64,000 nucleotides of DNA from Micromonospora haikouensis (GCF_900091595.1 NZ_FMCW01000007.1:62001-126000), one strand, 5' to 3'; positions 34,566 through 43,726 are shown, numbered from the stretch's first letter. Notes: generated by a model from the sequence alone, not told the origin. Made by a program: numbers and translations.

Positions 34566-35894
34566 TCAGGGCAGGGAGAGCAGGTCGGCCACCCGGACGG
34601 CCTGGCCGGTCTCGAAGGACCGGTTGGCGGCCAGGCCGGTGAGCAGCGCGAGGGCGCCGTCGCGGGCGGTGGCCGCCCGGCGCAGCGGGTCCGTCGCGCC
34701 GCCGAAGAGCACCTGCGTCATCCGGGCGTCCGCGCCGCCGTGGCCCTGCCGGGTGTAGCCCTCGACCTCGATGCGCTGCGGCGGCTGCCAGTAGGGGCGC
34801 AGCGTGAGCGTGGCCGAGCCGCCCTCGGCGGCGGCCTCGGTGCCGTGCAGCGCCGCGCCCTTGAGCGCGCCGGCGGCCTGCGGGCTGACGAACTCGCTCT
34901 CCACGACCTCCAGTTCGAGGCGGCCCCGGCTGCCGTTGACCATCACCCGGTAGCCTTCCCAGGGGGCGTACGCGGTGAGATGGTAGGTCATCGTCGCGCC
35001 CGTGGAGTAGCGGGCCAGCACGGCCATGTCGTCCTCGATGGTGACACCGGGGGCGAAGACGTTCTGGTCGCGGTGGTAACCGTCCTCGGCCTCGGCGTCG
35101 AGGTACAGCTCGCGCAGCCGGGGGTGCTCGGCCATCCGCAGCGCGAACGGGTCGTCGGCGGCGGCCGGGGCGTCGTGCGCGCGGGCGTAGTCGCGGGCGT
35201 AGCCGTGCCGGCGGCCGGCGTCGCCGTAGAAGAACAGCCGGCCGGCGGCGTAGACCTCGACCGGGGTGGCGTCGAGCCACCAGTTGACCAGGTCGAAGTG
35301 GTGGCTGGCCTTGTGCACCATCAGCCCGCCGGAGTTGGCCTTGTCGCGGTGCCAGCGCCGGAAGTAGTCCGCGCCGTGGCGCACGTCGAGCAGCCACTCG
35401 AAGTGCACCGACCCGATCTCGCCGACCGCGCCGTCGGCGAGCAGCCGGCGCAGCTGCTCGTGCAGGGGGTTGTAGCGGTAGTTGAACGCGACCGTGACGT
35501 GCCGGCCGGTCTCGGCGACCGCCTCCAGGATGCGCCGGCAGCGCGGGGCGTCGACGGTCATCGGCTTCTCCGAGACCACGTCGCAGCCGGCGTGCAGGGC
35601 CGCGACGATGTACTCGTCGTGGGTGGCGTCGACGGTGGTGACCAGCACCGTGTCGACCCGCTCCTTGGCCAGCATCGCGGCGAACTCGTCGGCGCGGTAC
35701 GTCGGCACCGGCGCGTGGCCCAGTTCGCCGAGCCACCGGTTGTGCGCGTCCATGCGGGCCTGGTTGACGTCGGCGAACGCGACCAGCTCGGCGGTGTCGG
35801 CGTGGTCGCGCACCAGCGCCCGGACGAACATCTCGGCCCGGGCACCGGTGCCCACCACCGCGTGACGGGTCCGTCCACCGGTTCTCGAAGACAT
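34566..35894 (-). CDS. Gfo/Idh/MocA family oxidoreductase, first gene of uronate operon
   Basis: A 442-residue oxidoreductase. 'HAVVGTGARAEMFVRALVRD' is the Rossmann opening, 'VVSEKPMTVDAPRCRRILEA' has the conserved EKP lysine, and 'VAFNYRYNPLHEQLRRLL' with 'GGLMVHKASHHFDLVNWWL' matches the second-domain catalytic region (K..H..D). The chosen ATG at 35892-35894 has AGGAGG eight bases upstream; the frame extends further but upstream codons lie in the promoter. It is divergent from the LacI regulator, and a LacI-type palindrome lies 21-36 bases before its start, so it is very likely repressed by that protein. The sugar substrate is unknown. Confidence 0.87.
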   Translation of the reverse strand: MSSRTGGRTRHAVVGTGARAEMFVRALVRDHADTAELVAFADVNQARMDAHNRWLGELGHAPVPTYRADEFAAMLAKERVDTVLVTTVDATHDEYIVAALHAGCDVVSEKPMTVDAPRCRRILEAVAETGRHVTVAFNYRYNPLHEQLRRLLADGAVGEIGSVHFEWLLDVRHGADYFRRWHRDKANSGGLMVHKASHHFDLVNWWLDATPVEVYAAGRLFFYGDAGRRHGYARDYARAHDAPAAADDPFALRMAEHPRLRELYLDAEAEDGYHRDQNVFAPGVTIEDDMAVLARYSTGATMTYHLTAYAPWEGYRVMVNGSRGRLELEVVESEFVSPQAAGALKGAALHGTEAAAEGGSATLTLRPYWQPPQRIEVEGYTRQGHGGADARMTQVLFGGATDPLRRAATARDGALALLTGLAANRSFETGQAVRVADLLSLP

Positions 35895-35914
35895 CGCGGG
35901 GGCCTCCTGGCTGG

Positions 35915-35930
35915 CTGCAAAGGTTTGCAG
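35915..35930. promoter_or_regulatory. LacI-type operator, perfect palindrome
   Basis: CTGCAAAGGTTTGCAG has two exact 7-base arms around GG and resembles LacI-family operators of the TGCAAACGTTTGCA kind. It lies just upstream of the oxidoreductase start, overlapping its ribosome/promoter region, opposite the divergent LacI gene. Confidence 0.65.
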
Positions 35931-36066
35931 TGAAGAAACCACGATCGATCGCGGCGCGTCAACGACGGAAACAAAATCCGCGTGCCTTGCCCCACTTTGG
36001 CAGCATACGAACGCATGGTGCGTGCCCGTTCGAAACCTGGTCGTAATCTTCGAGCGTTGACACTGG

Positions 36067-36080
36067 AGCAACCGTTTGCA
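36067..36080. promoter_or_regulatory. Second LacI-type operator-like site
   Basis: AGCAACCGTTTGCA differs at two positions from the perfect LacI-type site TGCAAACGTTTGCA. It lies 52 bases before the lacI GTG start and about 150 bases from the other site, so one regulator could bind both and loop or autoregulate. Confidence 0.5.
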
Positions 36081-36131
36081 TTAATTGGCGGCACCCACGT
36101 GACCGCAGCCACACCGGACGAAAGGGCCGCC

Positions 36132-37256
36132 GTGCCAGTCACCATCAGGGACGTCGCGCGGGCCTCCGGCGTGCACATCTCGACGGTATCCCGCACGTTC
36201 TCCGCGCCGCACCTGGTCAACCCGGAAACCCGGGTCCGGGTGCTGGCCTGCGCGGAGGACCTGGGCTACCGGCCCAACCGCGCCGCGCGGGCCCTGATCA
36301 CCGGCCGCACCCACAACATCGGCCTTATCATCGCCGACATCGCCAACCCGTTCTTCCCGCCACTGATCAAGGCGGCGGAGGGACAGGCCCGGCACCGCGA
36401 CTACCACATCTTCGTCGCGGACACCAACGAGGACCCGATGGCCGAGGAGGAGCTGGTCCACGCCCTGGCCAAGCAGGTCGACGGGGTGCTGCTGTGCAGC
36501 CCCCGGATGAGCAACAGCCTCATCGAGCAGCTCAGCCGCGAGGTCCCGCTGGTGGTGATAAACCGCCAGGTGACCGGCCTGCCCTGCGTGGTGATGGACG
36601 TCGGTCAGGGCGCCCGCTCGGCGATCGAGCACCTCGCCGGCCTCGGCCACACCGCGATCGGCCTGCTCAGCGGGCCGCGCGGCTCGTGGACCAGCCGGGA
36701 GATCCGGCGCGCGGCCGCCGCCGCGGCCCGGGCCGGCGGCGCCGAGCTGACCGTCCTCGGGCCCAACCCGCCCACCGAGCACGGCGGCCTCGCGCTGGCC
36801 GAACATGTCCAGCGCAGCGGCGTCACCGCCGTGCTCGCCTACAACGACCTGATGGCGATCGGGCTGATCGAGGGCCTCGACGCCCTCGGCGTCCGGGTGC
36901 CACAGGACGTCAGCGTCGTCGGCATCGACGACATCGCCCTGAGCCGGCTCACCCGGCCCAAGTTGACGACGGTGGCCACGCCTACCGCGGCCGCCGGCCG
37001 GACGGCCGTCGACATGCTGCTGCAACAGGATACCGACGCGCCGCGGGGACCGCGGGGCGCCGGCAGGGGCACGGCAGTCGGCGCCCGTCGCACCACCGCA
37101 CAGGTAATGCTCCAGACCGAGTTGGTCATCCGCGACTCCACCGGACCCGCTGCAGGGACCGGTAGCCCCGGTGCCGTCCGTGTCGGCCCGGATCCGCATC
37201 GCCCTGCGGACCCGGGCCGCCCGAGGGCGGCCACCGGTGGCGCTGTCGCCTCCTAA
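36132..37256 (+). CDS. LacI-family transcriptional regulator of the uronate locus
   Basis: A 374-residue regulator. The N-terminal 'VTIRDVARASGVHISTVSRT' is a textbook LacI helix-turn-helix, followed by the hinge helix ('YRPNRAARALITGRT') and a periplasmic-binding-type effector domain ('NIGLIIADIANPFFPPLIKA' to 'DVSVVGIDDIALSRLTRPKL'). The C-terminal ~60 residues after 'MLLQ' are Pro/Gly/Ala-rich and longer than usual. The GTG at 36132 has GAAAGGG a few bases upstream. It is divergent from the uronate genes, and the transporter gene follows 20 bases later in the same direction, so it probably responds to a uronate or KDG-like inducer. The inducer is inferred. Confidence 0.88.
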   Translation: MPVTIRDVARASGVHISTVSRTFSAPHLVNPETRVRVLACAEDLGYRPNRAARALITGRTHNIGLIIADIANPFFPPLIKAAEGQARHRDYHIFVADTNEDPMAEEELVHALAKQVDGVLLCSPRMSNSLIEQLSREVPLVVINRQVTGLPCVVMDVGQGARSAIEHLAGLGHTAIGLLSGPRGSWTSREIRRAAAAAARAGGAELTVLGPNPPTEHGGLALAEHVQRSGVTAVLAYNDLMAIGLIEGLDALGVRVPQDVSVVGIDDIALSRLTRPKLTTVATPTAAAGRTAVDMLLQQDTDAPRGPRGAGRGTAVGARRTTAQVMLQTELVIRDSTGPAAGTGSPGAVRVGPDPHRPADPGRPRAATGGAVAS

Positions 37257-37276
37257 CGCCAAGGAGTTGAGCGCAC

Positions 37277-38614
37277 ATGCACCCCGCCACGCCCCCCACC
37301 GCCGGCGCACCCGCCGGGCGTTCCCACCGTACTCCCCGCCGTCGGCTGCTGCGCGGGCTCGTCGCCCTCGCCGTGGCCGCGCCGCTGGTCCTCGGCGCCG
37401 CCGCCTGCGGTGACGACGACTCCGCCGGCGACGACGGCAAGGTCAAGCTCTCCATCTTCTGGTGGGGCGGCGAGGCCCGCGCCAAGCTGACCGAGGACGC
37501 CCTCGCTCTCTACACCAAGAAGAACCCGAACGTCACGTTCGAGAAGACCTGGCAGGCCAACCAGGGCTACTTCGACAAGCTGGCCACCCTCACCGCCGGC
37601 GGCAACCCGCCGGACATTTTCCAGATCGACGACAACTACCTCGCCGAGTACGCGGCCCGCAACACCACGCTCGACCTGACCAGCTACTCCGACTCCGGCA
37701 AGCTCGACGTGTCGAAGTTCCCCAAGAGCCTCTGGCAGTACGGCGTGGTCGACGGCAAGCTCGCCGGCCTGGCCGCGGGCGAGAACACCCAGGGCCTGGT
37801 CTACAACAAGACCCTGCTCACCAAGAACGGCCTCCCGGAGCCGACCACCGGCATGACCTGGGAGGAGCACATCGCCTGGGCCGAGCAGGTGGCGAAGAAG
37901 ACCAAGATCCCCGGCACCATGGACCCCAGCGCCGACTACAAGGCGTTCTGGGTGTGGCTGCGCCAGCAGGGCAAGGACATGTACAAGGGCACGGAGCTCG
38001 GCTTCACCGTCGAGGACGTCACCAAGTGGTTCGAGCTGTGGAAGGGCGCCCGCGACCGGGGCGCGACCCCGACCCCGGACGTGATCCACGAGGGCAACGC
38101 CACCGACATCACCAAGCAGCTCGTGGTCACCGGCAAGGCCGGCACCTCCTGGGTCTGGGTCAACCAGATGCCGGAGCTGAAGAAGAACACCAAGGACGAG
38201 CTGGGCGTGGTCGCCTACCCGGGTGACCCGAGCGCCCAGTGGGCCCGCGCCTCCATGTACTGGTCGGTGTTCAAGGGCAGCAAGCACAAGGACATCGCCG
38301 TCGACGTGCTCAACTTCCTCGCCAACGACCCGGAGGCCGTCAAGATCCTCGGCACCGACCGGGGGCTGCCGTCCAACCTGGACCTGCGCCGCGTCGTCAG
38401 CGACGACACCACCGACCCCGCGATGAAGCAGTCGATCGCGGTGGAGACCGAGCTGGCCCAGAAGTTCGGCCAGTCGCCGCAGGTGCCGATCAAGGGCCAC
38501 AGCAAGGTCCGCGCCGAGCTGATCAAGGCGGCCGAGGAGGCGCAGTACGGCCGGCTCGCCCCGGCCGCCGCCGCGGCCCTGTTCATGGACGCCTGCAAGT
38601 CCGCCATCGCCTGA
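37277..38614 (+). CDS. Sugar ABC transporter substrate-binding lipoprotein
   Basis: A 445-residue family 1 extracellular solute-binding protein. An Arg-rich start and hydrophobic stretch end in the lipobox 'LGAAAC', giving a lipidated Cys44. The mature part begins 'VKLSIFWWGGEARAKLTEDA' and has 'VTFEKTWQANQGYFDKLATL' and 'GGNPPDIFQIDDNYLAEYAA', as in maltose/multiple-sugar-binding proteins. The ATG at 37277 has AAGGAG ten bases upstream. It delivers a sugar, probably an oligogalacturonide or galacturonate in this locus, to the two permeases that follow. No ATP-binding subunit is encoded here; actinomycetes commonly share one MsiK-type ATPase encoded elsewhere. Confidence 0.9.
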   Translation: MHPATPPTAGAPAGRSHRTPRRRLLRGLVALAVAAPLVLGAAACGDDDSAGDDGKVKLSIFWWGGEARAKLTEDALALYTKKNPNVTFEKTWQANQGYFDKLATLTAGGNPPDIFQIDDNYLAEYAARNTTLDLTSYSDSGKLDVSKFPKSLWQYGVVDGKLAGLAAGENTQGLVYNKTLLTKNGLPEPTTGMTWEEHIAWAEQVAKKTKIPGTMDPSADYKAFWVWLRQQGKDMYKGTELGFTVEDVTKWFELWKGARDRGATPTPDVIHEGNATDITKQLVVTGKAGTSWVWVNQMPELKKNTKDELGVVAYPGDPSAQWARASMYWSVFKGSKHKDIAVDVLNFLANDPEAVKILGTDRGLPSNLDLRRVVSDDTTDPAMKQSIAVETELAQKFGQSPQVPIKGHSKVRAELIKAAEEAQYGRLAPAAAAALFMDACKSAIA

Positions 38615-38646
38615 ACCGCCGCACACGCTCGGAAAGGAGCCGGCTC

Positions 38647-39630
38647 GTGGCCCTGACCACGGTGCCCGACCCGACCCGACGCGGCACCGGATCCGCCCGC
38701 GCCCACGCCCCCCACGGCGTGGCCGGGCGGATCCGGCAAAGCGAAGGTCTCGCGGGGTACGTCTTCCTCTCGCCCTGGCTCATCGGACTGATGGCCATCA
38801 CGGCGATTCCCATGCTCTTGTCCCTCTACCTCAGCTTCACCAACTACGACATCCTCACCCCCTTCTCGGAGGTCGAGTGGGTGGGCTTCGCCAACTACGA
38901 GCGGATGTTCACCAGCGATCCCTCGTACTGGCACGCGGTGCGCGTCACCCTGACCTTCGCCCTGGTGGCGGTGCCGCTGAAGCTGGCCGCCGCGCTCGGC
39001 GTGGCGCTGCTGCTCAACCGGGCCTGGCGCGGGGTCGGGCTGTTCCGCAGCCTGTTCTACCTGCCGTCGCTGCTCGGCGGCAGCGTCGCGCTGGCCATCG
39101 TCTGGGTCAACATGTTCAACCGCGACGGCGCGTTCAACTCGATGCTGGCCCTGTTCGGCATCGAGGGCAAGCCCTGGGTCAACGACCCCGACTGGGCGCT
39201 GGAGACGCTGATGGTGCTCGCCATCTGGCAGTTCGGCGCGCCCATGGTGATCTTCCTGGCCGGGCTCAAGCAGGTGCCGACCGAGCTGTACGAGGCCGCG
39301 TCCGTGGACGGGGCCGGCAGGTGGCGGCAGTTCCGCGCCGTCACCCTGCCGATGCTCTCCCCGGTCATCTTCTTCAACCTGGTGCTGGAGACCATCAACG
39401 GCTTCCAGGGCTTCACCGCGGCCTTCGTGCTCAGCAACGGCACCGGCGGCCCGGTCGACTCCACACTGATGTACACGCTGAACCTCTACATCAAGGGCTT
39501 CACCGACCTGGAGATGGGCTACGCCTCGGCGATGGCCTGGGTCTTCCTGATCGCCATCGGCGTCATCACGGCGGTCTTCTTCAGCACCGGACGGTTCTGG
39601 GTGCACTACTCCGACGGGGAGGACCGGTGA
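38647..39630 (+). CDS. Sugar ABC transporter permease, MalF-type
   Basis: A 327-residue membrane protein with about six transmembrane segments. 'AGYVFLSPWLIGLMAITAIP' is the first segment. The coupling EAA loop is 'ELYEAASVDGAGRWRQFRAV', followed by 'TLPMLSPVIFFNLVLETING'. This is typical of binding-protein-dependent sugar permeases that contact the ATPase through the EAA helix. The GTG at 38647 follows GGAAAGGAG by 7 bases. It overlaps the second permease by GTGA, so the two are made together and form the transport channel for the lipoprotein encoded upstream. Confidence 0.92.
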   Translation: MALTTVPDPTRRGTGSARAHAPHGVAGRIRQSEGLAGYVFLSPWLIGLMAITAIPMLLSLYLSFTNYDILTPFSEVEWVGFANYERMFTSDPSYWHAVRVTLTFALVAVPLKLAAALGVALLLNRAWRGVGLFRSLFYLPSLLGGSVALAIVWVNMFNRDGAFNSMLALFGIEGKPWVNDPDWALETLMVLAIWQFGAPMVIFLAGLKQVPTELYEAASVDGAGRWRQFRAVTLPMLSPVIFFNLVLETINGFQGFTAAFVLSNGTGGPVDSTLMYTLNLYIKGFTDLEMGYASAMAWVFLIAIGVITAVFFSTGRFWVHYSDGEDR

Positions 39631-40514
39631 CGACGGCTACCGCAGAAGCGCCGGTGACCGGGCCGCGCCGCCCGCGCGCCGGACGGGGGCAGGCCGTACG
39701 CCTGCTCGTCCTGATCGCGATCGTGGTGGTCGTGCTCTACCCGCTGTTCTGGATGATCGGCACCTCGGTCAAGAGCCAGGAGGAGATCGTCAGCAACATC
39801 GGCCTGCTGCCGAAGGAGTTCACCCCCGGCAACTACGTCGACGGGTGGACCAACTTCGACCTCAGCTTCGGCCGCTTCTTCCTCAACAGCGCGATGGTCA
39901 GCCTGCTGACCGTCGTCGGCAACGCGGTCTCCTGCCTGCTCGCCGCGTACGCCTTCGCCCGCCTGCGGTTCCGGCTGCGCGGGATGTGGTTCGCGATCAT
40001 GATCGGCACCCTGCTCCTGCCGGGGCACGTGCTGATCGTGCCGCAGTACATCCTGTTCCGCAGCCTCGGGCTGGTCGGCGGCGAATGGCCGTACCTGCCG
40101 CTGCTGATCCCGCAGTTCCTGGCGACCGAGGCGTTCTTCGTCTTCCTGATGGTGCAGTTCATGCGGGGCATCCCGCGTGAGCTGGACGAGGCCGCGAAGA
40201 TCGACGGGGCCAGCGCGTTCGGCATCTTCCGGCACGTCATCCTGCCGCTGAGCCGCCCCGCGCTGGTCACCACCGCGATCTTCTCGTTCATCTGGACGTG
40301 GAACGACTTCTTCCGGCAGCTGGTCTTCCTGTCCAGCCTGGAGGACTACACGGTGCCGGTGGCGCTGACCCTGTTCATCGACTCGACCAGCCAGAGCGCG
40401 GTCGGCCCGATGTTCGCCATGTCGGTGCTGTCCCTGCTGCCGGTGTTCCTGTTCTTCCTGGCCTTCCAGCGGATGCTCGTCGAGGGCATCAACACCAGCG
40501 GCCTCAAGGGATGA
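39627..40514 (+). CDS. Sugar ABC transporter permease, MalG-type
   Basis: A 295-residue permease with about six transmembrane segments ('LLVLIAIVVVVLYPLFWMIG' first). The EAA loop is 'ELDEAAKIDGASAFGIFRHV', then 'ILPLSRPALVTTAIFSFIWT'. 'LFWMIGTSVKSQEEI' is the usual motif after the first segment. It is the partner of the MalF-type protein in the cytoplasmic membrane. The GTG start overlaps the previous stop, and its own stop overlaps the YesL-like gene by ATGA. Confidence 0.92.
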   Translation: MTTATAEAPVTGPRRPRAGRGQAVRLLVLIAIVVVVLYPLFWMIGTSVKSQEEIVSNIGLLPKEFTPGNYVDGWTNFDLSFGRFFLNSAMVSLLTVVGNAVSCLLAAYAFARLRFRLRGMWFAIMIGTLLLPGHVLIVPQYILFRSLGLVGGEWPYLPLLIPQFLATEAFFVFLMVQFMRGIPRELDEAAKIDGASAFGIFRHVILPLSRPALVTTAIFSFIWTWNDFFRQLVFLSSLEDYTVPVALTLFIDSTSQSAVGPMFAMSVLSLLPVFLFFLAFQRMLVEGINTSGLKG

Positions 40515-41128
40515 ACACCGTGCCGCAGGACGTGCCGGCCCGCCGGGACTGGCGGGACGTGCTCCGCGACGCCGCCGACCTGGCCCTGGTCGGGTTCGCG
40601 CTGGTGGTGGGCGCGCTGCCGGTGGTCACCGCCGGCGCCGCGCTCGCCACCGCCAGCGCCGCCGTGCACGACCGGATCACCGACGGCGGCTGGCCCGACG
40701 CACGGACCACGCTGCGCCGGTACGTGCGGGGGTTGCCGGCCGGCGTGCCGGTCACCCTCGCCGTGCTGGCCGGCGCGGTCCTGCTCGGGGCGGACCTGGC
40801 CGCGCTGGCCACCGGCCGGGTTCCCGGCGGGGCACCCGCGTTGCTGGTCACCGGCGTCGTCACGGCGGCCCTGGCCGGATACGCCGGTCTCGTCGTCGTC
40901 GAGGTCGGGCGGGCCGGCGGGCGGGGGTGGCGGGCCGCGGCCCGCGCCGCCGCCCGCGCCTGCCTGGTCCGCCCGGGCGGCTGGGCGGCGGCCAGCGGCG
41001 TGTGCTGTGTGGCCGGTGTCCTGACCGCGCTGGTCATCCCGGTCGCGCTGCCGATCCTCGCCGGGTACGCTCTGGCCGCCCTGCATGCGGTCGCCCGCCG
41101 CCCCGCCGTCGCCGTGGAGCCCTCGTGA
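40511..41128 (+). CDS. YesL-like (DUF624-type) small membrane protein
   Basis: A 205-residue protein with four to five hydrophobic segments. The order resembles YesL/DUF624 proteins, which are commonly encoded beside sugar ABC permeases in plant-polymer loci: an N-terminal helix 'ADLALVGFALVVGALPVVTA' with the 'lP..TaGaa.a..a..h' pattern, then a soluble loop 'TLRRYVRGLPAG' and further membrane helices. Its function is not established; assembly or support of the transporter is a guess. It overlaps both neighbours by four bases, so it is clearly part of the operon. Confidence 0.72.
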   Translation: MNTVPQDVPARRDWRDVLRDAADLALVGFALVVGALPVVTAGAALATASAAVHDRITDGGWPDARTTLRRYVRGLPAGVPVTLAVLAGAVLLGADLAALATGRVPGGAPALLVTGVVTAALAGYAGLVVVEVGRAGGRGWRAAARAAARACLVRPGGWAAASGVCCVAGVLTALVIPVALPILAGYALAALHAVARRPAVAVEPS

Positions 41129-42033
41129 CCGACCAGCACCCCCGCCCCCGCACCGACGACGCGGGCCCCGGCAGCCCCGACGACCCCCGGCTGCGCGTCG
41201 GCGGCGTCGAGGTGGCCCGCTACGTGCTCGCCCCCGACCTCGACGCCACGCACGGCCCCCGCCCCTACCTGCACCCGGTGCGGACGCTGGGCGGGACGGT
41301 GGTGACCGACGAGCTGCCGGCCGACCACGTCTGGCACCTCGGGGCGTCCCTGGCCGTGCAGGACGTCGCCGGCACCAACCTGTGGGGCGGGCGCACCTAC
41401 GTGCGCGACGCCGGCTACACCTGGCGCGACGACCACGGCCGGATCGTCCACACCGGATGGGACGAACGCGCCGACGACGTGCTCGCCCACCGGCTCCAGT
41501 GGCGCGACCCGGCCGGCGCGGTGCTGCTCACCGAACGCCGCCGCCTCGCCGCCGACCCGGTGCCCGGCCACCCCGACGCCTGGCGGCTGGACGTGCGGTA
41601 CGCCCTGACCGCCCCCGCCGACCGGGACGTCCCCCTCGGCAGCCCCGCCACCAACGGCCGCCCCGGCGGCGCCGGCTACGGCGGGTTCTTCTGGCGGGCG
41701 GTCGCCGCCGAGCCGCCGCACGCCTTCACCGCCTCCGCCGACGGGGAGGAGCACGTCAACGGCAGCGCCGAGCCGTGGGTCGCCTTGACCGGCACCGGGC
41801 CGGGCGGCGGCGCGTACACTCTGGTCTTCACGGGCCTGGGGCCCGGCGACCGGTGGTTCGTGCGCACGGCGATGTACCCGGGGGTCTGCGTGGCGTTCGC
41901 CTTCGAGACCCCGGCCGTGGTGCCGGCCGGCGGCAGCCGGCACGGGCGGCACGGCGTGGTCGTGGCCGACGGGGTCCTCGACCGCGACGCGGCCGCCGCC
42001 CTGGCCGTCACCGAAGCGGCGGTACGGGCGTGA
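41125..42033 (+). CDS. PmoA-like (DUF6807-type) protein
   Basis: A 302-residue protein without signal peptide or membrane segment. 'VARYVLAPDLDATHGPRPYL', then 'HPVRTLGGTVVTDELPADHV' and 'WHLGASLAVQDVAGTNLWGG' match the pattern of PmoA/DUF6807 proteins, beta-sandwich proteins usually found beside sugar oxidoreductases and LacI regulators. 'GYGGFFWRAV' is another conserved stretch. Its biochemical role is unknown; an accessory function in sugar oxidation or mutarotase-like binding has been suggested by context in other loci. It overlaps the neighbours on both sides by GTGA. Confidence 0.75.
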   Translation: MTDQHPRPRTDDAGPGSPDDPRLRVGGVEVARYVLAPDLDATHGPRPYLHPVRTLGGTVVTDELPADHVWHLGASLAVQDVAGTNLWGGRTYVRDAGYTWRDDHGRIVHTGWDERADDVLAHRLQWRDPAGAVLLTERRRLAADPVPGHPDAWRLDVRYALTAPADRDVPLGSPATNGRPGGAGYGGFFWRAVAAEPPHAFTASADGEEHVNGSAEPWVALTGTGPGGGAYTLVFTGLGPGDRWFVRTAMYPGVCVAFAFETPAVVPAGGSRHGRHGVVVADGVLDRDAAAALAVTEAAVRA

Positions 42034-43115
42034 CGGGCGGGCCCGGCCCCGAGGTGGTCACCGTCGGCGAGACCATGGTGGTCATGTCGCCGACCGACGC
42101 CGCGCCGCTGGAGCGTGCCGACCGGCTCCGGCTCGGCGTTGGCGGCGCGGAGTCCAACCTGGCCATCGGCCTGGCCGGGCTCGGCCACCGGGTGGCCTGG
42201 GTCAGCCGGGTCGGCGACGACCCGTTCGGGCGGATGGTGCTGCGCGAGGTCGCCGGCGGGGGCGTCGACGTCGCCTCGGTCGCGCTCGACGCGCACGCGC
42301 CGACCGGCGTCTACTTCAAGGACCCCCGGCCGGAGGCCACCGGCGTGCACTACTACCGGGCCGGCTCGGCCGCGTCCCGGCTCGGCCCCGGGGCGCTGGA
42401 CGACCCGCGCCTGGCCGGCGCGCGGCTGCTGCACCTGTCCGGCATCACCCCGGTGCTGTCGGAGTCCTGCCGTGCCCTCGTGGCGCACGCGGTCGACGAC
42501 CGGCCGCTGCGCGGCGCGCTGGTCAGCTTCGACGTCAACCACCGGCCCCGGCTCTGGCCCGCCGACCGGGCCGCCGACGTGCTGCGCGACCTCGCCGACC
42601 GGGCCGACATCGTCCTCGTCGGGTTGGACGAGGCCGAGCGGCTGTGGGGGACCGCCGACCCGCAGGCGGTACGCCGGCTGCTGCCCCGCCCCGCGACGGT
42701 GGTCGTCAAGGACGGGGCCGTCGGCGCGACGGCGCTGCCGCGCACCGGGCCGGCGGTGTTCGTGCCGGCGCTACGCGCGCCGGTGGTGGAACCGGTCGGG
42801 GCGGGGGACGCCTTCGCCGCCGGCTACCTCTCCGCCGTGCTGCGTGGGCTGGACCACGCCGCCGCGCTGCGTTGCGGCCACGTCGTCGCGGTCCGGGCCC
42901 TCGCGGTGCCCGGCGACTGCGCGCCCCCGCCCCGGCGGCGGGACCTCGACGGGGTCGTGGACCTGACCGCCGACGGGTGGGCGGCGCTCGACCCGGTGGG
43001 GGCCGGCCTGCTCGACGGCCTGGCCGGCTGCGACGGGACGGCCGTCGCCGATGACGGGGGCGCACACGTGGGGACCGGCGCCGCCGGCCCTGGAAACGGA
43101 AGGGGCAGCCGGTGA
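42030..43115 (+). CDS. kdgK: PfkB-family sugar kinase, probable 2-keto-3-deoxygluconate kinase
   Basis: A 361-residue ribokinase-like enzyme. The N-terminal 'VVTVGETMVVMSP' and 'RLGVGGAESNLAIGLAGLGH' form the substrate-binding PfkB signature, 'VSFDVNHRPRLW' is typical for KdgK, and 'EPVGAGDAFAAGYLSAVLRG' (GAGD 257-260) gives the anion hole and catalytic Asp260. It would phosphorylate 2-keto-3-deoxygluconate to KDPG, linking the dehydratase product to the aldolase gene directly downstream (overlap of 4 bases). The C-terminal ~30 residues are Gly/Ala-rich and variable. The specific substrate is inferred from the operon. Confidence 0.85.
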   Translation: MTGGPGPEVVTVGETMVVMSPTDAAPLERADRLRLGVGGAESNLAIGLAGLGHRVAWVSRVGDDPFGRMVLREVAGGGVDVASVALDAHAPTGVYFKDPRPEATGVHYYRAGSAASRLGPGALDDPRLAGARLLHLSGITPVLSESCRALVAHAVDDRPLRGALVSFDVNHRPRLWPADRAADVLRDLADRADIVLVGLDEAERLWGTADPQAVRRLLPRPATVVVKDGAVGATALPRTGPAVFVPALRAPVVEPVGAGDAFAAGYLSAVLRGLDHAAALRCGHVVAVRALAVPGDCAPPPRRRDLDGVVDLTADGWAALDPVGAGLLDGLAGCDGTAVADDGGAHVGTGAAGPGNGRGSR

Positions 43116-43726
43116 CGGCGCACGACTTCGCACCGATCTTCGCTGGCGCGCGGGTCATGGTGATCCTCCGCGACCTGCCGCCGCAGGAGACGGTCCGGCT
43201 CGCCAACCGGGCCTGGGACCTCGGCATCGACGTGGTGGAGGTGCCGGTACGCACCCCCGAGGCGGTGACCGCGCTGCGCGCGGCCGTGGAGGCGGGGCGG
43301 GAGCGGGACCGGATCGTCGGGGCGGGCACCGTGTTCACCCCGGCGCAGGTCCGGCAGTCCGCGTCGGCCGGCGCGGCGTTCACCGTCGCGCCCGGGCTCG
43401 ACCTCGCGGTGGCCGACGTGGCCCTGACCTACGGGATCCCGCACCTGCCCGGGGTGGCCACCCCGACCGAGGCGCAGCGCGCCCGCGACCACGGGCTGAC
43501 CTGGCTGAAGGCGTTCCCGGCGGTGAGCCTCGGGCCGCAGTGGTTCAAGGCCGTCGCCGGGCCGCTGCCCGAGCTGCGCTTCGTCGCCACCGGCGGCATC
43601 GACGCCGGCAACGCGGCCGACTTCCTGGCGGCCGGCGTCAAGGTGGTGGCGGTCGGGTCGGCCCTGTCCGATCCCGCCCAGATCGACCGCCTCGCGGAAC
43701 TGGCCCGGGGCGACCGGGCGGCCTGA
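43112..43726 (+). CDS. 2-dehydro-3-deoxyphosphogluconate (KDPG) aldolase
   Basis: A 204-residue class I aldolase with the KDPG/KHG aldolase fold. 'GIDVVEVPVRTPEAVTALRA' holds the catalytic Glu43, 'IVGAGTVFTPAQV' is the usual phosphate-binding strand, and 'TWLKAFPAVSLGPQWFKAV' contains the Schiff-base Lys133. It cleaves KDPG to pyruvate and glyceraldehyde-3-phosphate, the last step of the pathway assembled in this locus. The GTG start overlaps the kinase stop. Downstream are repeats and an inverted repeat before the convergent LacI gene. Confidence 0.9.
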   Translation: MTAHDFAPIFAGARVMVILRDLPPQETVRLANRAWDLGIDVVEVPVRTPEAVTALRAAVEAGRERDRIVGAGTVFTPAQVRQSASAGAAFTVAPGLDLAVADVALTYGIPHLPGVATPTEAQRARDHGLTWLKAFPAVSLGPQWFKAVAGPLPELRFVATGGIDAGNAADFLAAGVKVVAVGSALSDPAQIDRLAELARGDRAA

